Position numbers and translations under genes: made by a program
DNA from: Microascus cirrosus
Taxonomy: Eukaryota; Ascomycota; Sordariomycetes; Microascales; Microascaceae
DNA: 64,000 bases
Assembly: GCA_030271035.1 (NCBI GenBank)
Contig: JAMBUN010000310.1
Coordinates: forward strand, 106,487 to 170,486
Direction of reading: 5' to 3'
The notes under the pieces: model-generated
Told to the model about the DNA's origin: nothing
What the model saw: the letters and a program-made list of their open reading frames with translations, nothing else
Databases searched by the model: none
In this document: positions 23,363 through 35,637 of the stretch, piece after piece
How the letters are laid out: each line of letters opens with the position of its first letter
How positions within the stretch are numbered: the first letter of the stretch is position 1

Positions 23363-25281
23363 CTAAAAGCGCCACGCCCAGTTACACCGGCCTCCGTACG
23401 GAACACTCTGAAGCCACTCGCATCGCTCATTATTGGTATCATCCAGCGCCATGCCGATCCCATCAGGCCCAAACGTCAACATAGTCGTGCCCTCATCCGC
23501 CCTCGGAAACTTGGGAAGGCCTTTCCCGTTAGGGTTGCCAGACTTAATGAAGTTGACGACATACCCTTGGAAAGTAACTGCGGGCGTGACCAGCACAGGG
23601 CCAAGGGGTGTGTCGTAGGTCTCTCCGCTAAAGTCCTCAGGAACGGGCCCATTATAAAACAAATACGCGAGGTCGCTGGCGTGGAGAGCTGGTGGTATGT
23701 TCCATTTGTAGTTGTATGTTTTTTCCTGGAACGCATTCGTAATGTAGTCGACGTTACATGTGAAGCCGATATCTGCAACTGCCTCCAGGGTACGGTTGAT
23801 ACCAGGGTCAGGGTAGAGCCTGCCGACCATATAGTTGATACTCCACTCCTCAGCCGTGGGGAATAACTCATAGAGAAACTTTTTGAACTGTGTATTCGTC
23901 CTGACGAAAGGGGGAGTAAAAGACGGCGACTCGTTCGCTACGTGGCCGGTCATAATCTCGAGGTTGCGGTTGTAATCCCCGTTATATAATAGGATCGAGG
24001 GATGATTAGGCACGTAAGTCCCGTCCACAACCGGCCCGTACCCAAACGTTGTCCAGGGCGCGGAGCCAATAGTTAGTGCATTAGCAAGTATAACCTTCTC
24101 TGTGGTAGCGTCCTGCGCCTCGCCTATTGTAGTAACGTTAAGATTGGCCAGGAATAGGCTCGTTGCATTGACATTCTTCTCATCGGAGGTTCCTGGAACC
24201 CAGCCTCCGGACATTATGAGGGCTCGCTTGAAGGGGACGGACTCCCAGCCCCCGTAGCTAGTAATGTGATGGATAATACTCCCCGCACCAGCGGACTCTA
24301 AAGGCACGGGTGTTAGCTTTGTTGCATAGTACCCCAGCACGGGATAAGGAAAGTTATGTCGGTCCACTCACGCCCCATTACAGTCACCTGCTCAGGATCC
24401 CCTCCGAAAAGGTGGATATTCTTCTGAACCCATTTTAGCGCAAGAAGCTGGTCGAGAAGCCCCACGTTTGATACCCCTCCTTCCTCTTTGAAATTCGAAC
24501 CAGAAAGCCAGCCCAGCGCCCCCAGTCTGTACTGGACAGTGACGTAAATTATGCCAGGGCTGCCGTCTTTCTGACTCGAAGTGATGAGGCGGCTGGGGTC
24601 ACCACTGGTCCCGTAGATCTTATTCCCAGTAGTATATCCACCACCGTGAATCCTAGGGATTCGCTCAACTTAGCGATGAAAACACTAACGGTATTTTGCT
24701 CTCACATACCAAAAAGCAACGGGGGCGCCCCTCGCGCCACCACTGCCCTTCTGGTCTTCCTGCGCGTCAAACACCGCCGAGGGAACGACAACATCAAGGA
24801 ATAGGCAGTCCTCCGTGATGTACGGATTATTATCCGCACCCGGAGCGGGGTGGCCGCTCCTCTCTATCTGCTCCTCGGCCTTCTCCTGCGCCGCTTTCGA
24901 ATCGAATCCCTGCGCCTCACCTTTCACGAAAGCTTCAACGAATTGGGCTGCTACAAGTGTCCATTCTGCGGATGCCTGGGGACATATCCGCGCATGGTCG
25001 CCGACCTGGACGTCAGGGAGGCGGCCTGTGGGCGCTATTGGGGGGGCAAAGCGGAGATCGCCCACTGGGGATTGGGCGTAGCGGATGTTGCTGAAGTTGT
25101 AGATTCTAGTATCTTCCTTATTGGCTATAAGCAAGATCTCAGGGGAGCTTCCGGGTTAACGTACGTTGAAGGAGATGGCCCGGTGTTGTTCGTAGCCCAG
25201 GTCGACGATTGGAAGGTCCGGTCCCGTGATCATCCTAGCTGTCACCGCGGCGATTCCAACAGCGCAACGAAGAGGCTTCAT
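23363..25281 (-). CDS. Secreted type-B carboxylesterase/lipase
   Basis: Alpha/beta-hydrolase of the COesterase family, about 590 residues in four exons. The ATG at 25281 gives MKPLRCAVGIAAVTARMITG, a weak secretion signal, joined to 'ISFNEDTRIYNFSNIRYAQ'. 'YITEDCLFLDVVVP' and the oxyanion-hole 'IHGGGYTTGNKIYG' follow. The nucleophile is in 'VTVMGQSAGAGS' (GQSAG, formed across an intron). 'HASDLAYLFYNGPVPEDF' carries the likely catalytic histidine region. The C-terminus reads 'CEWLQSVPYGGRCNWAWRF'. Members cleave or form carboxylic esters. In the cluster it could hydrolyse an ester precursor or product, but the link is positional only. Its 3' end faces A-T-R copy 2. Confidence 0.87.
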
Positions 25282-27820
25282 TCTAAGAACGCAGGTGGGG
25301 CTCCCTTGTTGTCACTAGTTTAGAATAATCCAAGGGGGGTTTTGTCCTATTCACAGACAGACTGGTCCAAGTTTTAACCCGAATACGACACGTTTTCCGC
25401 GTTCTGAGCTGGCAAGGGTCAAAGATATACGAAGAGCACATCAGCGGTAGGAACAAGATGTCTTCCAATATTTCCAGGAAATGCTTGGTTTCTGGGTCGT
25501 CGGATCGGCGGAAAAACGCCACAATCAGGCCGGTATGGCTACACCAACCCATCACGTCCTCGCATGGCTACTAGTTGTGGAATGTCTACGAGGTGGTCAC
25601 ATGCAAGTAGCCAGCCCGACGTGAGTCTTCCTAGTTACAAGAAATTTGCCTCTTGTAAGCGAGGGTAAGAAGCGATGGTACGATTTCCTAGGTGCTACAA
25701 TGACGACGAAAATTGGGACTCTGGAACGCAGGAATAACCGGCTTGAGTCATGTTCCACAAATATGGTTATTTTACGAGACAGAGTCTCGTCTGTTCCGGT
25801 TCTGCTGGCGGGGCATCCTGGAAGAATCCACTGTCTCAAACGAGTTATATTCAAGAATGAACTAGGTATTGGTAAATCTTCACAGATTCGGGAAATCTAT
25901 GGCATTATACCACTCGCATGAATATAAATGATCTCCGTATTTTCGGTTCCCGTCCAGTTAATTGATAATTAAGTTAAACGATTAGAACCCGGATCAGCTC
26001 AACAGCATGCATTGAACACAAGCGAAGTATAAGCCGGCCAAGAAAAATGAAGATTTAGAACCGTGAGGCTATCCCTTCTCAAGGTATCCAGTATTAATGC
26101 CCAGGTTGGCCATCTGTAAGTGGGTGAGCGACTGGTTGCTGGGATTCTTAAGGATATGAGGCCGAGCATGTAAGTATAGGTTTATTGAAGGAACGCAGTT
26201 AGCATTAATTCAACGTCCAGATCTCATGGCGGTCTCGCTTTCAGAATGACAAGAGACGACTGCGATGAACGGGTATCTGAGCTCCACTGTAAGCAAGTAC
26301 CACCTGATGACCCTCGGACAGGGGGCTACACAGTCGATCTCCACGTCGCTCGGCCTTGATTCTGCCTTACCAGCAAGTCCTAGCTCACGCAGACAATCCC
26401 CAGTCCCTCCTCATCTTTCCATCTTACACGCTGTCGGTTATCTTCATCCGATCACGTGGAATATCTCCACAAAATTGTCTTGGCCAGCTCGACTACCGGA
26501 TCCGGCAGCGATCTGCCGGACCCCGAACCCAGCACGACCGTCCACGGCCCCACCCCTGCGCTGGGTTGTTCACTGCTGCAGAGGGGATCCTTCGTGCTAA
26601 TTTTCCCGCCTCGACGTTATCGGGACCAAGCTCCTGGAAGATCGAAATGAGGCCTGTTCTAAAAATATATCGTCTGCCCTCTTTGGTGTGCTGGATTCTC
26701 ATGTGTGACGGCGGAGATTGGCCGACACGTTGAGCCTAGTCAATATTGCCAGTTCTTGCCATGCTGTTGACTCTCTACCTAAGGATTTCTGGTGCTTCCT
26801 GAAGCGATTCCGAGCAGGAGAAAAGATATGCCAACATCTGGCAGCCAAGGATACTCATTAACACAAACAATCTCTCAAGAACTCCGTGACTCAGATTTCG
26901 ATATTGTCTCTTCCTCTCATTGGCGGTCTCAGGGACAAAACTGCATGATTCCCCGAGAATTGACGCCAGGTTTATTGTTTTGTTCGTCGAATCCTTCGGC
27001 CACTCGGGAATACACAGCCTCCTCAGGATAAGCGGCTTTCCAGCTGCAGCTACCCCATCATCAGCGAATGAACAAGGGCCAAAGACCGGCATCCTGCTAT
27101 GCGTGAGATTAGAGAAGCAGAGAAGGGCTAATATTATTACGGTCTTGGCTAGTCTATGGCAAGTTGCTCGGAATTCGCCTTGAACATGCGTGGACAAACG
27201 AGACTCAAGCAAGGGCCCACCCGTTCCGGGAGCAGAGAGGAACTTTGTTGCGGGGTGGAACCCCATGCAACCCCACGGCAAGGATAGGGCTGCTACGGCA
27301 GGATGAAGGATCCGTCGCTACGTCAAATTGCAGCGGCTCTGCCATGTCATGGAACGACGTGAAGACCACCGCGCCGGGAGGGCCCAATACGGGGCAGAAC
27401 TCATCCTCCTCAACCTCTGACTTCCAAAGATGGCTTTGATCATCGTGCACGGGCCAAGGCCCCATGCAATAAGCTTCCCCCGCGAACATTGACGCACTAT
27501 GGCGCTAACTTTAACAGGAAATTATGACGTCCATCCCGTTTGGCCAGGTGCTGGCACACAAGCCTTGTGGGGCCTGTAAGTCCCCACACAGTTTCCATAT
27601 TTGGAAGTCTTCTTGGTGGCTATGAAGGATCCGGGCTCCAACCCTGATGCCGTGACGGCACTCAAGGTTATAAGAGAGAGTAATTTCCCGTCGGCATGTT
27701 GTCTATAAAGGCCTTGATTCTCGAGACTTGGGATCTGTCATTCTTTCAGGCCTTTTTTTTTCATTATAAACTAATAACTAATAGACCTTGTATCATTCAT
27801 TCGTTAGAAGAAACACTGCG
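25282..27820. other. Long intergenic region, possible cluster boundary
   Basis: About 2.5 kb without a gene that can be supported. The longest open frame (168 codons, minus strand, 26775-27281) has no recognisable domain or codon character. A TATA box for the next gene is at 27704. The gap may mark the right boundary of the A-T-R cluster (inference). Confidence 0.45.
27704..27710 (+). promoter_or_regulatory. TATA box of the TAP-type peptidase gene
   Basis: TATAAAG 111 nt upstream of the ATG at 27821. Confidence 0.45.
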
Positions 27821-29617
27821 ATGATTTCGATACCTGCTCTCGCCATCACGGCAGCTGCAGCCTCAGGGGCAGCCGCCAGGCCGCACACCCAGCGCGATGA
27901 AAGCTACGGCATCGAGTGGACGTCCTGCGGTCCCGGCATCGAGGAGATCGCCACGGCCCCCGTCCAGTGCGCCAACATTTCCGTTCCGCTTGACTACACT
28001 GACGAGGAGAGCGGCGAGACACACACCCTTGAGCTGATTAAGGCTCTAGCAGAGGAGCAGCCTGCTGCCGGAAATATTGTCTTCAACTTTGGAGGCCCCG
28101 GCGCCGAGGGAATCGTCAACTTGGCAACGTCGGCAGCCATCTACCAACCGTGAGTTGTTTTCCCAGTAGACGGCCAGCTTCTTTCTTTATATTTGACCGA
28201 GTTCAAACTAAATCAATACGTAGGGCTACTGGTGGCAAGCACGACCTCATCTCCTTCAACCCGAGGGGAACTAGCAAGGAGTTCCTGGAGTTCTCCTGCT
28301 ACGCCAACGAAGAGGAGCGCAACGACGCGAAAGGTCCAACCGAGTACGCCGAGGCGTCCGACGCCTCGCTCGGCAAGCTGTGGGCGCACGGTAAGGTCCT
28401 CGCCGACGCCTGCGCGGCGAACGCCAATGATGAGGGCCAGGTGATCAGCTCAGCGTTCGTGGCGCGGGACATTATGAAGATTGCCGAGGCGCTTGGCGAC
28501 GAGGATGTAAACTACTTTGGTAAGAACGTTATTTCCCAGAGCTATGTGGGTAGTTCTGCTGATTATTGATAGGCATGTCATACGGTACTGCGCTGGGCGC
28601 GACCCTCGCGGCAATGTTTCCGGATAGGATAAACAGGATGGTCCTCGACGGCGTGCTCAACCCAAACGAGTACTACAATGAATCGTAGGTGAGCAATTCT
28701 CATGTAGTGGTTCCAAGCTAACGAGACGGTAGCTGGGACTGGGAGACCATGTCCGATGTCGACGCAGCCTTCAGGGCGTTCCTCGACCTCTGCTTCGAGG
28801 AGGGGCCGGAAAAATGTCCCCTCGCCCGTGAGGACTCCAGCGCCGAAGACACTGAAAAGGCCGTATATGACCTTCTCGAGACTACCAAAGCCGAACCCAT
28901 CCCCTTACCACCCGATCTCACCCTCTATAACTCCTCCTTCGCCTCCAAGACGGTCGACCACTCCAGCCTCCGCGGCCTCGTCCACGGCACGCTCTACCAC
29001 CCCAAGAACTTCCCACTCATGGCCCTCGGCCTCGACGGGCTCCTGAACGGCGAGAACCTCACCGCTTTTGCCAATTGGCGGGACATTGAGGGGGAGATAT
29101 TGGGTGGGGTCGTGCAGAGTGAGAGTCAGATTGGGGTGCGGTGCGGGGATAAGAACCCTGAGACGAGGTTCGATGATATTGAGGACATGAAGAGGATTGT
29201 GGAGGAGGCAAAGGGTATTAGCAAGCTGGGTGGGGTGGGGGAGTACCTTTACAACTGCGTGCACTGGACGATTGACTCCAAGGAGCGGTATGAGGGAGAC
29301 TTCCAGGTCAAGACGAAGAACCCTATCCTTCTCACCAGTAGCACCTACGACCCCGTCACGCCTCTTCGATCTGCCCACAACGCCAGCTCTGGATTTGAAG
29401 GGAGTGTTGTCCTGGAGCGGACCGGTTTCGGGGTAAGTTCCCATCCGCACCCCTGGATGAATAGTATCCAAGACGTGTGGCTAACGTGTTTGAACAGCAC
29501 CTAGCTTTGTCGCAGCCCTCGAAGTGCCTAAACGAAGCCATTGGGGCGTACTACAATGACGGCATGCTGCCCGATGAGAGCACCAAGTGCGAGCCGGACA
29601 AGCCTATCTTCGGATAA
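27821..29617 (+). CDS. Secreted tripeptidyl-aminopeptidase-like alpha/beta hydrolase (TAP family)
   Basis: Serine peptidase-fold protein of about 530 residues in five exons, with a signal peptide (MISIPALAITAAAASGAAAR). The catalytic triad is complete: nucleophile in 'NYFGMSYGTALGATLAAMFP' (joined across an intron), aspartate in 'TSSTYDPVTPLRSAHNA', and histidine in 'GFGHLALSQPSKCL' (across the last intron). 'NIVFNFGGPGAEG' is the oxyanion-hole strand, and the segment near the end matches a TAP C-terminal domain. Relatives remove N-terminal peptides or hydrolyse amides/esters outside the cell. It lies 2.5 kb from the A-T-R cluster and convergent with a regulator gene. A role in the cluster is not indicated. 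Confidence 0.88.
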
Positions 29618-29872
29618 AGCATATCTAGTTTCCCTTTTCATCTTTATATGCGAGTGCCATTGCTCGTGCCTCATTAATTACTAGCTATAGACGGTAAATA
29701 AGCCTCTACTATCCACATACGCATGTCTATATGTGCCTTTCCAAACGTAGTCGTACAGAGGAATTGAGATGGTCGACAAACCGGTCGCAAGCACTCTATA
29801 TCTTCCATACCTAGACCGAATAGCAACGCAGGATGGCTTCTGGGGCAATCTTCTTCAACAGCAAGCACAGGC

Positions 29873-32230
29873 CTACAACCCCATCGGCTCTCCGCGCGAT
29901 TCATCGTCAAAAACCCAGCCCAGAGGATCCCACGCACCCACGCCATACTGCATATCTGACATCTGAGAAATTGGGAAAATATCCCCCCAATCCAACTCCC
30001 CTGAGGACGTCGATAGGCCTCTCTGACCCTCACGCAGTCCCTCATCAACCTGCCCTTGCCCCAGCATCCCCTCCAAAAGCGGAAGACATTCCTCCGCCGC
30101 TCTCCCCGCCGTCTCCACCAGCCTCCTTGAAAGCTCCTCCCTCCTAAGCTTCTGCTGCAATCCCTCCACATACGCCGCCACCAGCGACGACGAGATATAC
30201 CCCTTGATATTCGTCTCCCCAATCCTCACCGTCTCGAAGTTCCAGGCCGCAATCTCTTTTAGCACATCGAGGAGATCACCGCGGAAGAGTCCCGCGCTGA
30301 TCACCCCCCCTTCGTCCTGTAGCTGCGCGCGCAGCTCCACGGCTATGGCGACACAGGCGTGCTTAACGCCAGTGTTGAGGGCGCGGTGGTTGCAGACCGT
30401 CATGCGCCGCCATGTGTCCGGCGCCGGGGAGGGGTTCGGGGAGAGAGAGGTGGTGGGTTGGACTAGGGGCCAGAGCTTGAGGGCGTTTTTGAGGAGGCAG
30501 ATGCGTGAAAAGGCGTAGGTCGGGTCGCGGAAAGCAGTGATAAGGAAGGGGGTGTGCAGCGCGGAGGTGTAGCTGGTCAGGATTAAGTTCGCCAGCCTCG
30601 CGCCTGCGTCGGGCCATTCCGTACCGGCCTGTTTCTGGAGCGACTCTAGGGCTCGACAGAATGTCCTTTGGGAGGCGCGCAGCTCCCTGTCGAGCTGTAG
30701 GGCCTCTTCGTATGTCCCCTTGGAACCCAGGTCGTTGAGGAACCTCGCGATAGCAAGGCGCACCGGCAACGTCTCCCTGAAAGCCCTGGAGATCGAAGTC
30801 TCTGTGTATCCACCCGCAGACCCCATTGCCGCATTCTCATCCAAGAGCCTTCCATCAGGAATATTCCCCGGAGGCAGGGTATCAAAGTCCGCCATCGAGA
30901 CCAATGGCGGACCCCCAGAGTCTACACTCGTCTGCAGAGCAACCTCCAACACAGTGTTCCAAAGCCTTCTATGCATCTCCCGCGCCAGGTTTGACAGCGC
31001 CCCTGGCCCGCCAAGCCGCTCGGGGTCCTTATGTAGCCCCATAAACATGGCCGTCCGAATGAGCTCCCCTACCGACGTCCACACGAGGGAGCCCCCGATA
31101 TTTGCCGTCTGCCGCGCGAAGATGAGGAGGATCTGGTTCTGGAGAGATAGCACGGTCAGGCGCGGCTTGAACTCGGGCTCACTGAGGTGCGTCTGCGCCT
31201 CATAGACCCAGCGGACGGCCGAGGCACGGAGGGAGTACGTGTCGTCGTAGACACTGGAGCCGATGGCCAGGACGAGTTTGAGCTGAATGAGGAAGTCACG
31301 GGAAGGGCTCGCGTTTGGTTGCCAGAGTGCCTCATACTCTCGCTTGAAGGAGGGGACGTGGAGGACGCGGTAGAGGGATTCGGTGGCCTCAAGATAGCAG
31401 TCGATGAGCCCGTCGCAGACATCCCGGTCAGGGAGCTCGGTGGTGGGCGGGGTCGGCCAGGCAGGGGCGCGCTGGCTCTTGATGACCCTGGCCAGGCACT
31501 TACACCTTTCTATGACGGACAGGGCCGTCGCTTTCTCCATGACCTCGAACATGTCTCTGATCTAGACGTGGTCAGAACATCTACCCTTGCTTCAAATCAG
31601 GAGGTTTCCACTAACTGGGATGAATGAGTTGATCCAGTGGCTCCGCCCGAATACGCGGCCTTTGTGGGTGATGCTCTGGCTAGAAATATCCCGGCCGGGT
31701 GCCTGCGCCTGCCGGTGGACGTGGATAGCCCCGGTGATGCCGTTGTCGATGGTGAATGGAGGGGCCTCCCGGGTAGCTTTCGGGCTTGTCAATGACAGAC
31801 GTTCCTCTAGCTGGTGGATCCTATTCTTCATAGCCTCGTACTCGGAGAGCGATGGGCCGCCCGTAGCTCGAGGCTGGCTGGCTTCGCGAGGTGCAGCCGC
31901 GGCCGAGTCGCGGACTGACGCCACACTGGTGCCGTCATCAGCTGTAGAAGCTGGAGACGGATATTTTGGCGAGACCGCGGGGTTCGGGGCAAGGGCGATG
32001 GTCCTCCTACGAGGGGAGACCGGCGGCGAGAGCGTATCGTAGGCGCAGGTGGCGTGCCGGGCGCGAATGCAGTTGCTGCAGGGCATCTCCCTATTGCAGC
32101 GGATTTTACGCTTGCGGCAAGGGATGCATGCCCTGAACGTTATCGACAATATGGTTAGTTAAGGCGGCAGCGTGACTGGAGGCCCGACTTACACTGCTGG
32201 CCGCCGCCGCCGTCGTGGTTGAGCGATCAT
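29873..32230 (-). CDS. Zn2Cys6 transcription factor with fungal-specific TF domain (1)
   Basis: Nuclear regulator of about 740 residues. A tiny first exon (MIAQPRRRRPAV) starts at 32230 and joins 'ACIPCRKRKIRCNREMPCSN' followed by 'CIRARHATC', the six-cysteine zinc cluster. A serine/proline-rich linker and a short coiled coil ('EYEAMKNRIHQLEERLSL') follow. The second intron then joins 'INSFIPV' to 'IRDMFEVMEKA'. The middle holds the fungal-specific TF domain ('YRVLHVPSFKREYEALW', 'GELIRTAMFMGLHKDPERL', 'RRLWNTVLEVALQTSVDSGG'). It is a candidate regulator of either neighbouring module. A 20-nt T run lies about 340 bp upstream of the start. 3' ends are convergent with the TAP-peptidase gene. 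Confidence 0.92.
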
Positions 32231-33202
32231 CGTAGTCTATCTATTCTTTTCGGGCCAAGTTCGGTAGGTGGATAATTATGGAATTTCCTGGGGATATCGG
32301 AGTCGGTAATACGTTGTGTAGCCTCAGAAAGGAAGACGTCTTCTGTGTATGGGTGCACCTTAGCAGTTCGGGGACGGACGAGAGAATAGCGACCGCGCGT
32401 TGATGCGAGAGAGCCGCATCGGGGTTTCTAAAGGTCGGGGTCGGAGTCGGTATTGCACTCACGGTTGTTATGGCTCGTCGTTCTCCGTCCGAAGTATTAT
32501 TTTAATTGGCCAAGAATGCCGAGTTCCACAATTAAGTCCGTGGACGAACTCTCCACTGCGTTAAGTTTTTTTTTTTTTTTTTTTTCTTTGTTGCTGTTCT
32601 TCAAGCTTAATTGGACCCACTCTTTCGGAACCCCGGCACGTACGAATAACGGCAGAAAAGCATGTAGGAGTTGTTGTGAGATAGTAGGCAGGGAAACGGC
32701 CCAGAGCGTTACAGGAGTTGAGTCTCGATCTAGATATGCCTTCGGATCAACATTATTGAGAAGTGTAAGAGAGTAAACGGATGGCTAGGGGCGTTTGTTG
32801 GCTGACGCTTTCTGGCTTCAGGTCGTCAGCATCGAGTGACTTGTCCCGTAGCTAGCGATGTAACGCACGAATTTCCAACCTCGCACTGGGGTTTGTATTT
32901 CGGCTACAAGTGGGCTTGGTGAACCACGCCTTTCCCTTTGCTGTTCCCACTCGGTAACACCACTTGCATGGCTGAACGGAGGGTTAACACAATGAGGTCT
33001 GGTACTATTGTTTTCAGTCGAGTTGGGCTCTTATTTAAGCTTCGACTCTCTGTAGAGTTTTTCGTAGCAGAGGTCGCGCAGTGAGTTCAAGCAGGAGATC
33101 CTCTTGTCATGGGCGTGAAGGAAAAAGCCAAGTGGAGTGAAATGAGTACGTGAGCCATTACTTATGCCCAGGTTTCAACTGGTCAACAATTACATACACC
33201 AG
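32231..33202. other. Promoter region of regulator 1
   Basis: Nearly 1 kb between the regulator start and the ABM-protein 3' end. It contains a 20-nt T homopolymer (32566-32585) and no supported gene. Confidence 0.5.
32566..32585. repeat. Poly-T tract (20 nt)
   Basis: Uninterrupted run of 20 T on the plus strand. It is a poly-A/T tract of the nucleosome-excluding type, upstream of the minus-strand regulator. Confidence 0.9.
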
Positions 33203-33712
33203 TTATTCTGCTTCCGGCCGAGTGAACTCCGTGACAGGCTCCAAGAAGTGAACGTTGTTTTCAGCCCTCTTTAGCCCTTCGGCCGCCTCCGTCGCAAGCA
33301 ACTCAGCCATATAGCTTGAACCAAGGTGAATATCGATTGCTTCCTGGGAAGCATATCTAGTACTTCATCAATCTTTTTGGTCCTTTTAGACAGGTCTCCT
33401 TCGTCACTCACTTCTCGTAGGTGATGAACTGTGCGTTCTCTGTATCAAAATTGAGCTGAAACTCCAGCACACCCCCCTCATTCTCTTTCACTGTATTGAT
33501 AAAATCCGTCAAGAGAGCTCGTTCCTATTTGCGAAGTTAGCCGATGCTTATTGTGCCCTCTCAGGCTAGGGGTACCTTACGCGGCTAAGCTTGCCGGTGT
33601 CATTGACGATACTGATGATGTTCATCAGAGTGATAGGCGGTGTGGTAAACTGCACCACCGGCGCCACGATAGCAAGTACAGCGGGGATACATAACAGGAC
33701 TGCGGTGCGCAT
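33203..33712 (-). CDS. Small secreted antibiotic-biosynthesis-monooxygenase (ABM) domain protein
   Basis: Three-exon gene for about 130 residues. The ATG at 33712 gives a signal-like N-terminus (MRTAVLLCIPAVLAIVAP) and then 'PPITLMNIISIVNDTGKLSR'. Exon 2 begins 'ERALLTDFINTVKENEGGVL', and the next residues include 'FITYEK'. Exon 3 carries 'YASQEAIDIHLGSSYMAELL' and 'VHFLEPVTEF'. This is the dimeric ferredoxin-like ABM fold ('exchange of E-x-Y-x-S/D-x-E-A-x-x-x-H' is visible), shared by cofactor-free monooxygenases and by many uncharacterised small fungal proteins. The signal-like leader is unusual. It is divergent from an aquaporin gene. A role in oxidising a metabolite is possible but not shown. 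Confidence 0.8.
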
Positions 33713-34443
33713 AGTGGAACCGAAAGAGGGCAAGCTGAGGCATGGGAAGTGTTGGATTCGTCCTCGTGTCTGATATTGGAAGGCGGGTTTTGTTTCACGA
33801 TGCAAGCGATTTAGTCAACCATCCATAATCTCAACTTCTTATACTCGAGGACGCGCCACTCACATCTCGGAAGCACCGATATCGTGGCGCATCAGCTGCG
33901 ATGTCGCGTTTCGGGCCCGAGAAAACACGTCAAAAGAAACACGCCGACACACGAAGAAACGTGACCGGCAGCAGAACCCGGTAATTCCATGACGTATGCC
34001 TCTTTCGCTGGATCACAGAAGCCAGGCGAAGCGGCGTCTGTGAATCATAGCCCTCCGCGGAAAAGCCGGAACCTCGATATCCCGGTCGCATACGCATTAT
34101 CCCCGCCGCCGCTCATGGACCGCCATTCAAAAATAAGTATACTTTCGCCACACGTATGTTCCCGGCGGGAACGCGAGTGTTGCTAAAGCCGATTACCGGT
34201 CACACGAAACACCTGATTTCTCACCTCCTGCGTCCGATTCCGGCGATTCATGAGTACGGGCAGGGTTAGGAAGAAAACGCAGCAGGAGTGTGCAAAGATT
34301 GGCTAAGGATTAAGCTTAATTTGTCTGGAGTAAGCCCTTACAAATCCTACGTAATTGCTTACGGTGCTCTCCCTTACTACCACCAATCGAATATAGACTC
34401 GAAGAATAACCGTCGACTCCCACTGTGGTCGTAGAGCATCTCC
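33713..34443. other. Divergent promoter, ABM protein and aquaporin
   Basis: 730 bp between two genes that read apart. GC-rich with several CGG/CCG triplets. No gene was seen. Confidence 0.5.
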
Positions 34444-35637
34444 ATGAGATTGATACAACAATTGCGCACAACAATGGCCAAGCTGGCTAATGCTTCATCA
34501 GTTCCCAGTGATGGGCGACGGAAGAACAGCATCGCCCAATCCATCGCGGAATTCGACGGGTCGTTCGCGCCAAATGCACGGCCAGCGGAGGCACGCTTAT
34601 CCCTGTGGTATCAGAGCCGGGAGTACTTCCTCGGTGGGTGGTTGGATCTTCAAATCTGGAAAGCCGCGGTATGTCCCTCGTTCCGCCTTCACCGCCTGGA
34701 ACAATTCGACTTACTATTGATCTCTAGTTTATCGAAATGGTTGGGACGATGTGCGTAGTCTTTACTTCAGGACACATCGCCGCAACCTTGATAAGTTATG
34801 GTACAGTTCAAGTGGGGGCGTATATCGGGCTGTCCAATGTTTTCCTCATTTCGGTGTTTATTTACGCCACCGCTGCCATAACGGGTGGGCACCTGAACCC
34901 CATGATTACGTTCTCCGCAATATTCGCCGGGCTTTGCCCCCTCTCAAGAGGTCAGTGGAAGCACAATGGCCGATCGGTAAGACACTACTAAGTTAGTATT
35001 GTGTAGGAACGCTGTACCTCTGCTTCCAGACGCTGGGCTCGGCACTCGCAGGCGGCATCCTCCTGGGAGTCTACGGCCATGAGCGCGCCACCCAGTACGC
35101 TCACCTCCAATCCCATCAGCGGTTCATTTTTCACTCGATTCAATGCTTACCATGACCCAGAGTCCAAGGAGGAGGCTGCTTCTACGACCCCACAACAATG
35201 TCCCCCCTGCAGGTATTCCTAAACGAGATCACCGCCTCCTTCGTCCTCCTCTTCCTCGCTTACGGGGTCGGCCTTGATCCGCGCCAGGCCCTCATCTTCG
35301 GCCCCAAGTTGGGTCCCGTCCTGGTCGGGTCGTCACTAGGCCTGGTGTCTTTCGCAACAAGCGGGATCGCGCCGGGGTATGCTGGGGCGCAGATGAATCC
35401 CGCCAGGTGCTTTGCCTATGGCATTGCAAAGCGGGATATGTCCAGTGAGTGTTGTGCTTTTTTCCCATAAAGGCGAGGTTTGAGATTCCGAACTGATCAG
35501 ACGCAGGCCAGTGGATATGGTGGTTCGGGCCTGCCATCGCAGCGTTGCTATTAGCGTTTATATATAACCTCGTACCACCACATCCTCGTGAAAAGGCCGG
35601 GAATAAGCATGAGAGCGCGATCCTAGAGCCGGCATAG
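34444..35637 (+). CDS. Aquaporin / MIP-family channel
   Basis: Membrane channel for water or small neutral solutes, about 310 residues in five exons. A hydrophilic N-terminus is followed by helices 'FIEMVGTMCVVFTSGH', 'VGAYIGLSNVFLISVFIYAT', 'LCFQTLGSALAGGILLGVYG', 'VFLNEITASFVLLFLAYGVG' and 'WWFGPAIAALLLAFIYNLV'. The two pore half-helices read 'GGHLNPMITFS' (NPM instead of NPA) and 'AGAQMNPARCFAYG' (NPA). The altered first box is seen in divergent fungal aquaporin-like proteins and may change selectivity. The start may be 34444 or the ATG at 34474. All exon junctions keep frame. It shares an upstream region with the ABM gene. Confidence 0.9.

Noticed and set aside
26775..27281. 168-codon minus-strand open frame
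   Set aside because: No domain, no consistent codon character, overlapping competing frames. Not supported as a gene.
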